NCBI GenBank assembly: GCA_958296015.1
Contig: CATQIH010000006.1
Coordinates: 1-64,000, forward strand
Source of the DNA: Cyclobacteriaceae bacterium
GTDB taxonomy: Bacteria; Bacteroidota; Bacteroidia; Cytophagales; Cyclobacteriaceae
Direction of reading: 5' to 3'
DNA length: 64,000 nucleotides
The stretch's first letter is position 1. Every line of letters starts with the position of its first letter. Shown piece after piece: positions 29,554 through 38,556 of this stretch. The position numbers were made by a program, and so were the translations under genes. The notes beneath the pieces are model-generated. The model did not search any database. It worked only from the letters and a program-made list of their open reading frames with translations, and was not told the DNA's origin.

Positions 29554-30606
29554 TTATGACGAGTGGTTATCCCACAGGTCTACTTCCCCGAGTCGGTCGG
29601 CTCCTTGGGTGGTAAGCATCCAGCCCGGGTATTCCGGCGGCAAGCTGCTGACCTCATCCAGCAGACGAAGTTCGTCCGCAGTCAATTGCACATCCATCGC
29701 CGCCACGTTGTCTTCCAGTTGCTCCTTCCGTTTGGCACCAATAATGACTGAGGTAACTATAGGTTTTGATAATAGCCAAGCCAGCGATATGCGGGCAGCA
29801 CTGCACTGGTGCCTTTCTGCTATGGGGGCAATCGCATCAAGGACATCCCAGGCGCGTTCTTTATCGACAATAGGAAAATCAAATTTGGAGCGCCGAGAAT
29901 TTTCCGGGTTCTGGTTGTCCCGGCTGAATTTGCCGGATAGCAGGCCGCCCGCCAACGGACTCCATACCAGCAAGCCCATTTTTTCTTCCTCCAGCAGCGG
30001 GATAAGTTCCCGCTCGATATCTCTGCCCGCAATGGAGTAATACGCTTGCAGCGAGTCAAAGCGGGCAAAGTTTTTCGCGCAGGAGATACCCAAAGCTTTA
30101 GCTAGTTTCCAGGCCTGCCAGTTAGAACAGCCGATGTAGCGCACTTTCCCTTGCGTGATCAAGTCGTCCAGCGAACGCAGGATTTCGTCAGTAGGCGTCA
30201 GGATATCGTTGGCATGGACTTGATACAGGTCAATATAATCGGTTTGCAGGTTTTTCAGGCTTGCCTCGATGGCATCCATGATATGCTTACGCGAGGCGCC
30301 TACATCATTACGGCCGGGGCCGGTCCGGGAGTAAAATTTTGTGGCGAGTATAAGGTCCTTGCGGGCGATAGCCAGATTTTTAATGGCCTGGCCGAGCGTC
30401 CGTTCGCTTTCACCGCCTGAATATACGTCAGCCGTATCGAAAAAATTGATGCCCATATCGTAAGCCGTTTTAACGAGGCTATCACCATCAGCTTGCCCGA
30501 CTTTACCAATGCTGGCGTACATGCCCTTTCCCGAGCCCATTGTCATCGTGCCAAGGCCCATTCTGGAGACCAACAGCCCAGTATTACCTAACGTTTGATA
30601 TTCCAT
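29554..30606 (-). CDS. Aldo/keto reductase
   Basis: 350 aa, full-length AKR of the YajO/Tas-like type. Motifs: GLGTMTMG, NFFDTADVYSGGESE (Asp and Tyr of the catalytic tetrad), LATKFYSRTG (Lys), DLYQVHAND (His), WSPLAGGLLSGKF and a C-terminal SVIIGAKRKEQLEDN that binds NADP. It reduces aldehydes or ketones with NADPH. It faces the AraC-type gene at 30757 in the same direction, a common regulator pairing. Confidence 0.9.
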   Translation of the reverse strand: MEYQTLGNTGLLVSRMGLGTMTMGSGKGMYASIGKVGQADGDSLVKTAYDMGINFFDTADVYSGGESERTLGQAIKNLAIARKDLILATKFYSRTGPGRNDVGASRKHIMDAIEASLKNLQTDYIDLYQVHANDILTPTDEILRSLDDLITQGKVRYIGCSNWQAWKLAKALGISCAKNFARFDSLQAYYSIAGRDIERELIPLLEEEKMGLLVWSPLAGGLLSGKFSRDNQNPENSRRSKFDFPIVDKERAWDVLDAIAPIAERHQCSAARISLAWLLSKPIVTSVIIGAKRKEQLEDNVAAMDVQLTADELRLLDEVSSLPPEYPGWMLTTQGADRLGEVDLWDNHSS

Positions 30607-30683
30607 TTTTATATTTTTTTGTTTGACATTAATGTGTTTGAAAAAATCTCCAATCAGATTTTTAGAGTTGCAATAGGATAAAT

Positions 30684-30796
30684 GTTTGCTACCCTACAAA
30701 GTTATTGTGGCTGCCAGTCTCCTCGCTAACTCCAATCAAACCATTGCTATTAAAAATCAAACAATCCGCACAGCTGAGGGGGGCATACCCAGATGC
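30684..30796. repeat. AraC tail and downstream segment, duplicated at 27178-27289
   Basis: The parent or sister of the segment at 27178-27289; see that entry. Here it is continuous with a complete araC gene. Confidence 0.65.
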
Positions 30797-31659
30797 TTCT
30801 TGAAAAAGGCGCTGAAATGGGTCGGCTGTACGAAGCCCAGCGCGTAGCTTATTTCGGCTACCTGCCAGTCCGTGTGCTTGAGCAGGGCGTGAGCTTCGCG
30901 CACGAGGCGCTCGGAGATGAGCTGTCTGGTAGTCTTGCCGGTCACTTCTTTCAAGGCTCGGTTAAGGTGGTTGACGTGCACGGCCAGCTGTAAGGCAAAG
31001 GCCTGGGCCGTGCGCAGGCGCACTACCTGGTGCGGGTTTTCGAGCGGAAACTGTCGCTCCAGCAGTTCTGTGAACAGGGCAGCAATGCGCATAGCGGCCG
31101 TGGCTTCCCGGTAGAGTACGGTGGCGGGTTCCAGCTTTAGGGCCATATGCGCTAGCTCAAATATGTGGCTGCGCAGCAGGTCGTACTTGTAAGCGTAGCT
31201 GGAACCCAGCTCGGCAAATAGCTTCTCAAACAACTGCTTAGCGTCGGCAAACTGCTGGTCGGTGAGCGTGTAGAGCGGCTGCCCACCGGGCTTGAACATA
31301 GGCAGCTCGGCTAGCCCGGCCAACAACGGGTGCCGCAAAAAGGCCTCGGTGAAGATGCAGAAGGAACCCATCAGCTCTCCATCGAGCAACTCCCATTCGT
31401 AGGGTACCTGGGGGGTGGCAAAGAATAGCGCGTTGCCTTCCACCTGCACGGTTTTGTCGGCGTAGTGATAGTTGCTACGCCCCGTCACGAGCGAAATTTT
31501 GAAAAAATCTTTGCGGCTGTAGGGCAGGCACGTGGCGGTAGGCCCCACAAACTCATCGATGCGGAAGACGTTGAAATGCCCTAAATCCTGTTGCAGATTG
31601 TCGGGTAGCCAATGAATTTTCTGTTGGTAGAATGCCTCCAGGCTGACGGGTTTTTGCAT
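30757..31659 (-). CDS. AraC-family transcriptional regulator, GC-rich
   Basis: 300 aa with an N-terminal cupin-like sensing domain and a C-terminal double HTH: FALQLAVHVNHLNRALKEVTGKTTRQLI, then WQVAEISYALGFVQPTHFSAFFKKHLGMPPSAVR. Its DNA is GC-richer than neighbours and matches the truncated SDR at 26627 in composition. A likely ancestral pair is this regulator and that SDR, now separated. The target may instead be the adjacent aldo/keto reductase. Confidence 0.85.
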   Translation of the reverse strand: MQKPVSLEAFYQQKIHWLPDNLQQDLGHFNVFRIDEFVGPTATCLPYSRKDFFKISLVTGRSNYHYADKTVQVEGNALFFATPQVPYEWELLDGELMGSFCIFTEAFLRHPLLAGLAELPMFKPGGQPLYTLTDQQFADAKQLFEKLFAELGSSYAYKYDLLRSHIFELAHMALKLEPATVLYREATAAMRIAALFTELLERQFPLENPHQVVRLRTAQAFALQLAVHVNHLNRALKEVTGKTTRQLISERLVREAHALLKHTDWQVAEISYALGFVQPTHFSAFFKKHLGMPPSAVRIV

Positions 31660-31885
31660 GGCGCAAAATTACGAAGTTTAGCCAGCAGGAACAAACAGGA
31701 AGTCCTAAAGCTGAGAAATTCATAAGAAAAGTAATTTTGTTATTTTCCTAGTCACTTTACTTTAAATGTGTCCGGATTTCACTGATAGTAGTGTCAGATA
31801 AAAATATAATATGGTTTATTTTTGTGAGATAGCGAAGGTGATAAAAAAAACGCCAACTTTTGACTTTATTTATAACTTTTAATAC

Positions 31886-32449
31886 ATGCAGGAAAAACTA
31901 CGGGAACATATAGAAAAAATAGTACCGCTGACTGATGAAGAGTTTGCTTTTGTATCTGCTCATTTCACTATCAGAAATTATAAAAAACGCGAATCTATCA
32001 TTTGTAAAGGTGACCAGGTGAACCATTGTTATTTTGTGGTTTCAGGACTTCTGATGTTGGTGTATGATGATGAATCTGGAAAGCAGCATATTGTTTCCTT
32101 TGCTATGGAAGACTGGTGGGAGAGCGACTATCTGGTCTATCACACAAACACAAAAGCAACCATGTCGTTGCAATGCCTTGAGGATAGTATTGTGTTGTGC
32201 CTGACACTTCAAGACTACCAAAAGCTCTGTGCTGGGACGCAAAAGATGGAGCATTTTTTTCTTGAAAAAGCACATGCCGGGCATATAGGTTCACAACGGC
32301 GAATAATGTCTTTCCTCACCTCTAATGCAAAAGAACGTTATGAACAGTTATTTCAGCGTTATCCTTCGCTATTTCAACGAGTCTCCAAGACCCTGCCTGC
32401 CTCTTATCTAGGGGTTTCGCGCGAAACCCTGAGCAGACTTTCTTCTTAG
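31886..32449 (+). CDS. Crp/Fnr-family transcriptional regulator
   Basis: 187 aa. The sensory beta-barrel contains KRESIICKGDQVNHCYFVVSGLLMLVY, and the C-terminal HTH is short (LPASYLGVSRETLSRL). It lies 107 nt upstream of the RidA gene on the same strand and probably controls it. Effector unknown. Confidence 0.8.
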   Translation: MQEKLREHIEKIVPLTDEEFAFVSAHFTIRNYKKRESIICKGDQVNHCYFVVSGLLMLVYDDESGKQHIVSFAMEDWWESDYLVYHTNTKATMSLQCLEDSIVLCLTLQDYQKLCAGTQKMEHFFLEKAHAGHIGSQRRIMSFLTSNAKERYEQLFQRYPSLFQRVSKTLPASYLGVSRETLSRLSS

Positions 32450-32556
32450 TTTTTGCCTTGGTCATTTTGAAATTGTGATATTTGTCACGCAACAGAATGG
32501 GGGGTTGTGTACATCTTTGCAGAATAAAATTTTTCACTTATTAGAAAACTAAACAG

Positions 32557-32946
32557 ATGGAAAAACGAGTTATCAATCCCTGGCAATGGCAGGATGACCG
32601 CAGTTATGTGCAGGCGGTAGAAGTAAAACAGGAAGAAGGAACGCTTTATGTTTCAGGACAGTCAGCCATTGGTACTGATGGACAATCAAGTAATGCCGAC
32701 ATGAAGACCCAATTGATCTTAGCGATTGAAAACCTGGAACAAGTCATCAGCGAGGCTGGCTACGCATGCAAGAATATAGTACGGTTAAATATTTATACCA
32801 CCTCGACTGCAGAACTCTGGCCTCATTTTAAAATATTTCAAGAGTGGGTTGCCAAACACGATATGAAGCAAGCACTTACTTTGCTGGAAGTAAAAAGTCT
32901 TTTTGAATCCTTGAAAGTTGAACTGGAGGCTACGGTAGTAAAATAA
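32557..32946 (+). CDS. RidA/YjgF/Rid-family protein
   Basis: 129 aa. The fold is clear from LYVSGQSAIGTDGQSSNADMKTQLILAIENLEQVISEAGYACKNIVRLNIYTT. RidA proteins hydrolyse reactive enamine/imine intermediates. The usual C-terminal motif (R-x-x-V--A-LP--A-VEIE) is reduced to a short LKVELEATVVK, so the exact subfamily is unclear and the active-site Arg is not evident. Confidence 0.8.
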   Translation: MEKRVINPWQWQDDRSYVQAVEVKQEEGTLYVSGQSAIGTDGQSSNADMKTQLILAIENLEQVISEAGYACKNIVRLNIYTTSTAELWPHFKIFQEWVAKHDMKQALTLLEVKSLFESLKVELEATVVK

Positions 32947-33050
32947 CTACTCAGTGGTTATCACAACCTCGGCTTTCCTGAACAGATATTGGTTTTGATG
33001 TTTCGTTAATACTGATCGTTAATTCCTGTGATATTTTCGTAAATTTATAC

Positions 33051-33995
33051 ATGGAGAAACAAGGTATTCCACGCTTAGCACTGGAAACATTTGCGCAGGT
33101 TAACTATACAGTTCCTTTTTTAAACGTTGAGCGCTATCCTATTGATGCCAGTTATTTCAGCATAAAAAACCGAGAGCATCACCCGGTAGCCAATTACATT
33201 TCGCCCAACCGGAGGCAGTTTTATAAAATTTTCCATATGACCTCCGGTACCGGAATACTCACCGTAGGATTGCATCAGTATCACCTCAGTCCCAATGATA
33301 TCGCTTTTCTACATCCTGACGAAATTATGTCCTGGCAAACCACCTCCCAGGAAACAGGAGGACACTTTTGTATGATACATCCTCAATACTTTGAGCGTGA
33401 GGCAGACCATGTACTTCAACTATTTAGGCACTACCCTTACTTTAAACCTTCCAAAGCAGTAGTTCAATTAACAGAAAGCCATTCAGCCAGGGTGAATCAG
33501 TATTTTGAATGTATGCTGAAAGAAGAAGAAGGCAACCATGATGATAAAAAGCAAGCCATACTGCTGCATTTGCAAATGATACTGCTGGAAGCACAAAGAG
33601 CTGGAAAGAACCTGGGCGATGTGGCCGTTCCTGAAAGCTACCGCTACATTCATAATTTTTTAAACTTGCTTGAATCTACCTTTCGGATTCAGGAGCCGGA
33701 TGTAGTAGTGGAGATGAAAACTGCCGGAGAATTTGCAGATCAATTGCACGTGCATCCCAATTACCTGAATTCTTTGGTGAAAGCACAGACCGGAAAGACC
33801 TTACGAGAACATATTCAAGAAAGACTACTTTATGAGGCCAAAGCACTGCTGGTGCAAACCGATTGGAACATCAATACCATCAGTCGCGTCTTGGGATTTT
33901 CCGGGCACGCTGCTTTCACCACGTTTTTCAATAAAAAAGAGCACGTATCTCCCTCTGTTTTTAGAAAAAGTATAGCTTCATCGATGAAACTTTGA
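33051..33995 (+). CDS. AraC-family transcriptional regulator
   Basis: 314 aa with an N-terminal cupin (FYKIFHMTSGTGILTVG, LSPNDIAFLHPDE) and a C-terminal AraC DNA-binding domain (EFADQLHVHPNYLNSLVKAQTGKTLREHI, WNINTISRVLGFSGHAAFTTFFNKKEHVSPSVFRK). It lies 97 nt before an SDR gene on the same strand, the likely target. Composition fits the host better than the GC-rich AraC at 30757. Confidence 0.85.
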   Translation: MEKQGIPRLALETFAQVNYTVPFLNVERYPIDASYFSIKNREHHPVANYISPNRRQFYKIFHMTSGTGILTVGLHQYHLSPNDIAFLHPDEIMSWQTTSQETGGHFCMIHPQYFEREADHVLQLFRHYPYFKPSKAVVQLTESHSARVNQYFECMLKEEEGNHDDKKQAILLHLQMILLEAQRAGKNLGDVAVPESYRYIHNFLNLLESTFRIQEPDVVVEMKTAGEFADQLHVHPNYLNSLVKAQTGKTLREHIQERLLYEAKALLVQTDWNINTISRVLGFSGHAAFTTFFNKKEHVSPSVFRKSIASSMKL

Positions 33996-34091
33996 AACTC
34001 ACAAGTATCTCTATGGTATGAATAAGCCCTTACCAGGCTCATGTACGTTTCTTTGTAGTATTGTCAATTGGATAACTTAAAAATCTGAAAA

Positions 34092-34931
34092 ATGGAAAAT
34101 CAAAGAAAAACATGGTTTGTAACAGGCTGTTCCAAAGGGATTGGCTTGGAATTGGTCAAACAACTACTCTCGGAGGGATACAACGTAGCAGCGACCAGCC
34201 GCAACGCGGAGACGCTCACAGAAGCTGTAGGTACTTCTTCACCTCATTTTTTACCCTTACAAATGGACCTGGCCAATGAGGAAAGCGTGGGCAAAGCCGT
34301 AGAATCGGCTATGGCGCATTTTAAATCCATCGATGTGTTGGTGAATAATGCTGGTTATGGTTTGATCGGCGGCATTGAAGAAGCCTCTCACAAGGAAGTA
34401 CAGAAGATATACGATGTCAATGTGTTTGGTTTATTAAACGTGACCCGTGCCGTATTACCCCATATGAGGGCGGCTCAATCTGGTCATATTTTCAATATGT
34501 CTACAGTATTTGGTTTGATCGCCGGCGCCGGTTGGGGTGCGTATTGTGGTACCAAGTTCGCCGTGGAAGGTATCTCCGAAGCCCTAGCGCAAGAAGTTGA
34601 ACCATTTGGTATCCAGGTAACTGTGATCGAACCGGGGTATGTCCGTACTGATTTTTTAAACAGCGGTTCCATTGCTTATCCTCAAAACCCGATACCGGCC
34701 TATGCTGCCGTTGCAGAGGAAAAACGTAAGCATCAGCAAGACGTGCCGGGAACCCAAATCGGTGATCCTGAAAGAATAGCGGGGGTCATCATTAATCTGG
34801 CGCAGGAAAGCAAGGCTCCGCTGCGCATATTACTGGGATCAGATGCTTTGCGATTTGCTAATTATAAGGTACAAATGCTGCAGGAAGGCATAGAAGCCAA
34901 TAAGGAAACAACCCTTTCTACAGACTTCTGA
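34092..34931 (+). CDS. SDR-family oxidoreductase
   Basis: 279 aa, complete. VTGCSKGIGLELVKQLL (cofactor), NNAGYGLIGG, NMSTVFG (Ser), YCGTKFAVEG (Tyr and Lys) and IEPGYVRTDFL are all present. It resembles the intact form of the truncated SDR at 26627. NADPH-dependent reduction of an unknown carbonyl compound is the likely activity. Confidence 0.85.
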   Translation: MENQRKTWFVTGCSKGIGLELVKQLLSEGYNVAATSRNAETLTEAVGTSSPHFLPLQMDLANEESVGKAVESAMAHFKSIDVLVNNAGYGLIGGIEEASHKEVQKIYDVNVFGLLNVTRAVLPHMRAAQSGHIFNMSTVFGLIAGAGWGAYCGTKFAVEGISEALAQEVEPFGIQVTVIEPGYVRTDFLNSGSIAYPQNPIPAYAAVAEEKRKHQQDVPGTQIGDPERIAGVIINLAQESKAPLRILLGSDALRFANYKVQMLQEGIEANKETTLSTDF

Positions 34932-35840
34932 ATACACCGAACATGAGTTGTCAAAAAGGAGGGATTTAAAGACAGTGGGTTTTTGTATATTTCCCTGTTA
35001 CAGGGTTCATTTTTTTAACTCTCATAATTAATGTTATGATAAATAAAATTGTACGTTTTATTCCAAATCATATACAAAAATCCACAGAAAGGGTAGGGCC
35101 AAACCAGACAATGATACATCCTTTCAACATAGGTAGACATAAGGGTTTCTCGCACCAGTTTTTGCGTTTTCTATCCCTGTAGTCTATGCAAAGAAAGCCT
35201 ATTCATACAGAAACGGTCATTACAACATTCTCTGAGCAATACTGTACCTGTTTGGGCAACATCCATATTTTGCTCAGTTTTTCTTTAATTACCCATTACA
35301 AATACCTACCTTGTCAAAAGTAGAAGAGCAAGTTAAATAGTAGAATGGTTTACCATGCCATATTTCTTGTATTGTAAAGCAGATAATAGCAAGCCTAAAG
35401 TGCTTGCTATTATTTTGTCCTCTCACCAATGACTGCCTGTGCCGGTGTTGTTCTCATTGTGAAACCTTCCTTCTGACTGTGAAGCACCCTTTGTTCTTTA
35501 GCAAAACCAAAGTGGAAACTGTGTGAATTATTTACCAGGCTCTACAGGGGATCATCAGTTGCTTATTGCCTCAGGCATCCATTTTTACTTGTATCTCGTA
35601 GGTAGCAAGACGGATATGCTAAATACAAGGCCACCCTTTTCAGTGCTGCCTGTTGGCAGGCATTGAGTGAGAAAGAAAGGCAACAGAACACTTTTTTTCA
35701 CTGCTTTGCTTTTTTCTATTGTTTCTCCCTCTTGTTGGTCACTTTTGTTTAGCCTGCCGGATGCAGGAGTGAGAAGTTAAGAAACTACCATAAACTATAT
35801 ATTGTGTCTACGAATCAATAAAATATCATTTGATTATTTT
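34932..35840. other. Long intergenic region
   Basis: About 0.9 kb with no frame that looks like a gene. It holds a terminator-like hairpin near 35383-35413. The right end leads into the palindrome upstream of the serine recombinase. Short frames here have no family signature. Confidence 0.5.
35383..35413 (+). terminator. Rho-independent terminator-like hairpin
   Basis: A perfect 12-bp stem, ATAATAGCAAGC and GCTTGCTATTAT, with a short loop and a following T-rich stretch (TTTG). Confidence 0.6.
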
Positions 35841-35880
35841 TTTGGACATTATACAAACGGTCGTTTGTATAATGTCCAAA
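35841..35880. promoter_or_regulatory. Perfect 40-bp palindrome before the serine recombinase
   Basis: TTTGGACATTATACAAACG, then GT, then its exact complement; arms of 19 bp. It ends 22 nt before the ATG of the recombinase gene at 35903. Serine resolvases bind inverted half-sites that also act as operators, so this may be the crossover site I of a res or the gene's own operator. Confidence 0.65.
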
Positions 35881-35902
35881 ATACATTTAACTTGCTGTCA
35901 CT

Positions 35903-36572
35903 ATGAATTATATTGCCTATTACAGGGTATCTACACAAAAGCAGGGCAGGTCGGGTCTTGGACTGGAAGCACAGCAACATGCCGTGCGCCGGTACCTCAA
36001 ACAGGATGATGCGTTGTTGCAGGAATACATAGAGGTTGAGTTCTGGCAAACGCAACGACCGGCCCCAGCTGGAACAGGCCATCGGGCATGCGCAGCAGGC
36101 AGGGTGCAAACTACTGATTGCCAAACTGGACCGGCTTAGCCGCAATGCCCGGTTTATCTTTATGCTGCGTGATACCCACGTTCCTTTTGTGGCTGTCGAT
36201 ATGCCGGATGCTAATAACCTGACGGTGGGCATCATGGCTGTGCTGGCTGATCATGAGCGCCAGATGATCAGTGAAAGGACCAAGGCTGCCTTGCAGGCAC
36301 TGATCGCCAGGGGCAAACAACTGGGCACCCCTGAAAACCTTAATGATCAGGCCAGGGCGGCGGGGCAAAAGGTGAGAAGAAAGAATGCGTATGAGCATTT
36401 GAATAACCGCAGGGCAGGGGCTTTTGCTTTATCGTTGTTCAGGCAGAAAATGAACTACAGTGAGATTTCCCGTCAGCTCAACGAACATGGATTCACCACA
36501 AGGCGCAACTGCTGCTTTACCCATGTGCAGGTGAAGCGATTAATTGAACGATATAGTACGACTTTGCCATAA
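35903..36572 (+). pseudogene. Serine recombinase (resolvase/invertase), frameshifted
   Basis: The first part starts MNYIAYYRVSTQKQGRSGLGLEAQQ with the catalytic Ser in YRVST, up to YIEVE. The reading then moves to another frame at about 36042 (GAGTTCTGGC), where one extra base breaks the gene. The second part, SGKRNDRPQLEQAI ... LIAKLDRLSRNARF ... VLADHERQMISERTKAAL, carries the rest of the catalytic domain, followed by a C-terminal DNA-binding tail. Removing one T near 36042 gives about 222 residues. The gene is inactive unless the base is an error in the sequence. Confidence 0.8.
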
Positions 36573-37384
36573 TGTTACTACCATTATAGTAAAAGGAGCT
36601 TAGATAATTTCGTCCCTTTATGTAAACGAACCCAAAATGGACTGTGGTAGCCAACATTATGAAATATTTGACGGAGTTACCTATAGACCGATTACCAATA
36701 TTGGTATGCTGTCAGATCCTGAAAACTCTTATTAAGAATTTCCACTCAAGACAATACTCTAAAGATACTTACTGTCCATGGCTTTAATCTGGTCTTCCAC
36801 CTGATCCACAGAAGCCAGCCACGCTAGAATCTCCTGGTCCATCCAACAGAGGGTTTCTTTGATGCTTTGATAGACACCGACCGCCAGCTGGCAGTCGTAT
36901 TGTGAACTGTTGAAGCTGAAGCAGAGCGGTTCGTTATGATTCATACGATTGCGCATTGCCCTGACTTCGTTCAGAGCAGTGGATATCTGGACTCTGCCGG
37001 CTTTGGGAGGGAGTTGCGTGAAGATCTGGATAGGTTGCCCTTTGAGAATCTTATATTCCGTTCTATCAAATCAACATTTTCGCGTATTTCGCGTATGTTT
37101 GTTGTGTGATGCTCGGTAAAGCCTCTTGCCCTCAAAGGGCAACGTAACTGAGCAAAAAGATTGAAGCCCTTCACTTTTGTGAGGGGCTTTTTTGTTTAAG
37201 CAGCAAATCCTTGGTAACCTAGCAATTGCTATTGATGATTCTGTCTGCGTCACGGTGACCATATAGAAGAAGCCGTTTCTTATCTTATAGTTTAACATAA
37301 GGATTATTATTTAAATTTCTGGATCGTCCGAATGAAAGTTGTCAGGGGGTATTCTAAGCAATGTTCAATCGCGATTTCTACGGA
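36573..37384. other. Intergenic region right of the serine recombinase
   Basis: No recognised gene. A 65-codon minus-strand frame at 36759-36956 has no family signature and I do not call it. The segment 37129-37145 is a perfect TTGCCCT palindrome, and a terminator follows at 37164-37194. The right end is the 3' end of the IS110 element. Confidence 0.4.
37164..37194 (+). terminator. Rho-independent terminator
   Basis: AAGCCCTTCAC and GTGAGGGGCTT form a stem with a TTTT loop followed by TTTTTGTTT. Confidence 0.65.
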
Positions 37385-37417
37385 TTAAGCAAGAGCAACT
37401 TTATAGTTTTTTTCATA

Positions 37418-37432
37418 TCGCCCGGCGACCCG
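37418..37432 (-). repeat. Micro-insertion 15 nt (consensus copy)
   Basis: Minus-strand CGGGTCGCCGGGCGA, in frame, between the codons for NNKN and YEKN. The same 15-mer occurs at 38023-38037 and, without its first C, at 38738. Confidence 0.8.
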
Positions 37433-37485
37433 GTTTTTATTATTGCGTACACAGGCAAATATCCGATGTATAATCTTGTTGCGAA

Positions 37486-37499
37486 CCGGGCCTCGGTGG
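37486..37499 (+). repeat. Micro-insertion 14 nt
   Basis: CCGGGCCTCGGTGG splits the codons for NA and VRNK and shifts the frame. Confidence 0.7.
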
Positions 37500-37617
37500 C
37501 TGCATTTAACACATACATCTTGCTCTTTCCCTGTTCTACTTTTCTGTGATAGTAATTAGCAAGCTCATTTTCTCGTATGATCACAGACATAGCTGCCATA
37601 TGAAAGAGCTGTTTGAG

Positions 37618-37632
37618 CGGCCGCCGCTGCGG
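37618..37632 (+). repeat. Micro-insertion 15 nt
   Basis: CGGCCGCCGCTGCGG between NKQ and LKQLF, in frame. Confidence 0.75.
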
Positions 37633-37692
37633 TTGTTTATTTGCCAAATGACTCACCCTGGTTTTCCCCCGAATGCTGGTTCCAGAACTGTG

Positions 37693-37706
37693 CCCTCCAG
37701 GCCGGA
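37693..37706 (-). repeat. Micro-insertion 14 nt
   Basis: Plus-strand CCCTCCAGGCCGGA between VAPFE and HSSG, frameshifting. Confidence 0.7.
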
Positions 37707-37733
37707 TTCAAAGGGTGCTACACCGGAGTAGCA

Positions 37734-37748
37734 ATCGGACCGCCGAGC
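37734..37748 (+). repeat. Micro-insertion 15 nt
   Basis: ATCGGACCGCCGAGC between PRKFA and CYSGVA, in frame. It aligns with the consensus as CGGACCGCCGAGCGG. Confidence 0.75.
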
Positions 37749-37787
37749 GGCAAACTTACGGGGACAGCTAAAGAGCTTGAATTCGTT

Positions 37788-37802
37788 GCCGGGCCGCCGG
37801 GC
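37788..37802 (+). repeat. Micro-insertion 15 nt (consensus-like)
   Basis: GCCGGGCCGCCGGGC between VVIIT and NEFK, in frame. With the flanking bases it repeats the IS3 copy at 6741. Confidence 0.8.
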
Positions 37803-37932
37803 GGTAATGATGACCACTTCCCAAAAAACCACTTCGCCAACACCACTTACAGAAGTGACCAGATCAAACAAATGACTAAGTGTAGCATCTTGTTTTACCA
37901 ACGTGCGAATCTTATTCTCTACCTCCTGAATC

Positions 37933-37946
37933 CCGGTCGGGCCGAC
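37933..37946 (+). repeat. Micro-insertion 14 nt
   Basis: CCGGTCGGGCCGAC between KEQ and IQEV, frameshifting. The least consensus-like member. Confidence 0.65.
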
Positions 37947-38021
37947 TGCTCTTTTAGTGCTTTGATGGGCTTTTCGTTAAGAGTTTGCATCTTTCTACTA
38001 AGCCTTTTGTCCTGAAACTCA

Positions 38022-38036
38022 CCGGGTCGCCGGGCG
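38022..38036 (+). repeat. Micro-insertion 15 nt (consensus copy)
   Basis: CCGGGTCGCCGGGCG between KEA and EFQDK, in frame. Confidence 0.8.
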
Positions 38037-38113
38037 ATAGCTTCTTTCAAAGGTACCTGTAAGGTGTCTTTAGCTAACATAAGCCGCTTGCGCAACCCTA
38101 CCAGATGTCTGAG

Positions 38114-38128
38114 CGCACCGGCGCCCGG
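38114..38128 (-). repeat. Micro-insertion 15 nt
   Basis: Plus-strand CGCACCGGCGCCCGG cleanly separates ILLE from LRHLV, in frame. Confidence 0.8.
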
Positions 38129-38222
38129 TTCAAGAAGAATTTCTCGTTCGGGTTGCCATGCTTGAGCTTGATCAGCGTAGCGAAAAGCGTACTCGCTAAT
38201 CCTAATGGCATCTATTTTATCA

Positions 38223-38237
38223 CCGGGCGCCGGGCGC
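38223..38237 (+). repeat. Micro-insertion about 15 nt (net 14)
   Basis: CCGGGCGCCGGGCGC between GK and NDKIDA. One target base appears replaced, giving a frameshift. Confidence 0.75.
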
Positions 38238-38284
38238 TCTTACCCCGTTGTAGACCCATTGAACGTTTAATTCTGGTAGAAGAT

Positions 38285-38300
38285 CGCACCGGCGACCCGG
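38285..38300 (-). repeat. Micro-insertion 16 nt
   Basis: Plus-strand CGCACCGGCGACCCGG between LCLWMD and STRIKR; the first base is uncertain. Its complement is CCGGGTCGCCGGTGCG. Confidence 0.75.
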
Positions 38301-38362
38301 TCCATCCATAAGCATAAGCCCTCTTGAGTTGCTGATGAAAGAATATGCTGGCTATAGATACC

Positions 38363-38376
38363 TGCGCCCGACGCCC
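38363..38376 (-). repeat. Micro-insertion 14 nt
   Basis: Plus-strand TGCGCCCGACGCCC within the HTG-IYSQ codons, frameshifting. Confidence 0.7.
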
Positions 38377-38542
38377 GGTGTGTTCGCAACACAACAAGCT
38401 ATCTTCCAGTACTACCTCTCGCTCTTGACAATAAGATTTGAAAGTATCAAACCCTTCCAAAGAATTCTCTACTTTCAAGTGAAACAATAGCTGCTGGGTA
38501 TTTCGGACAGCAAAATCCAAAGTTTTTTTGCTGATGTCAATG

Positions 38543-38556
38543 CCGCGCCACGGGGG
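38543..38556 (-). repeat. Micro-insertion 14 nt
   Basis: Plus-strand CCGCGCCACGGGGG between FFIG and IDIS, beside the first catalytic Asp; frameshifting. Confidence 0.7.

Noticed and set aside
36759-36956. A 65-codon minus-strand frame
   Set aside because: No recognisable family, no clear ribosome binding site, surrounded by decayed DNA.
37361-38311. Plus-strand frames of 60-124 codons over the IS110 gene
   Set aside because: Antisense shadows of the broken transposase.
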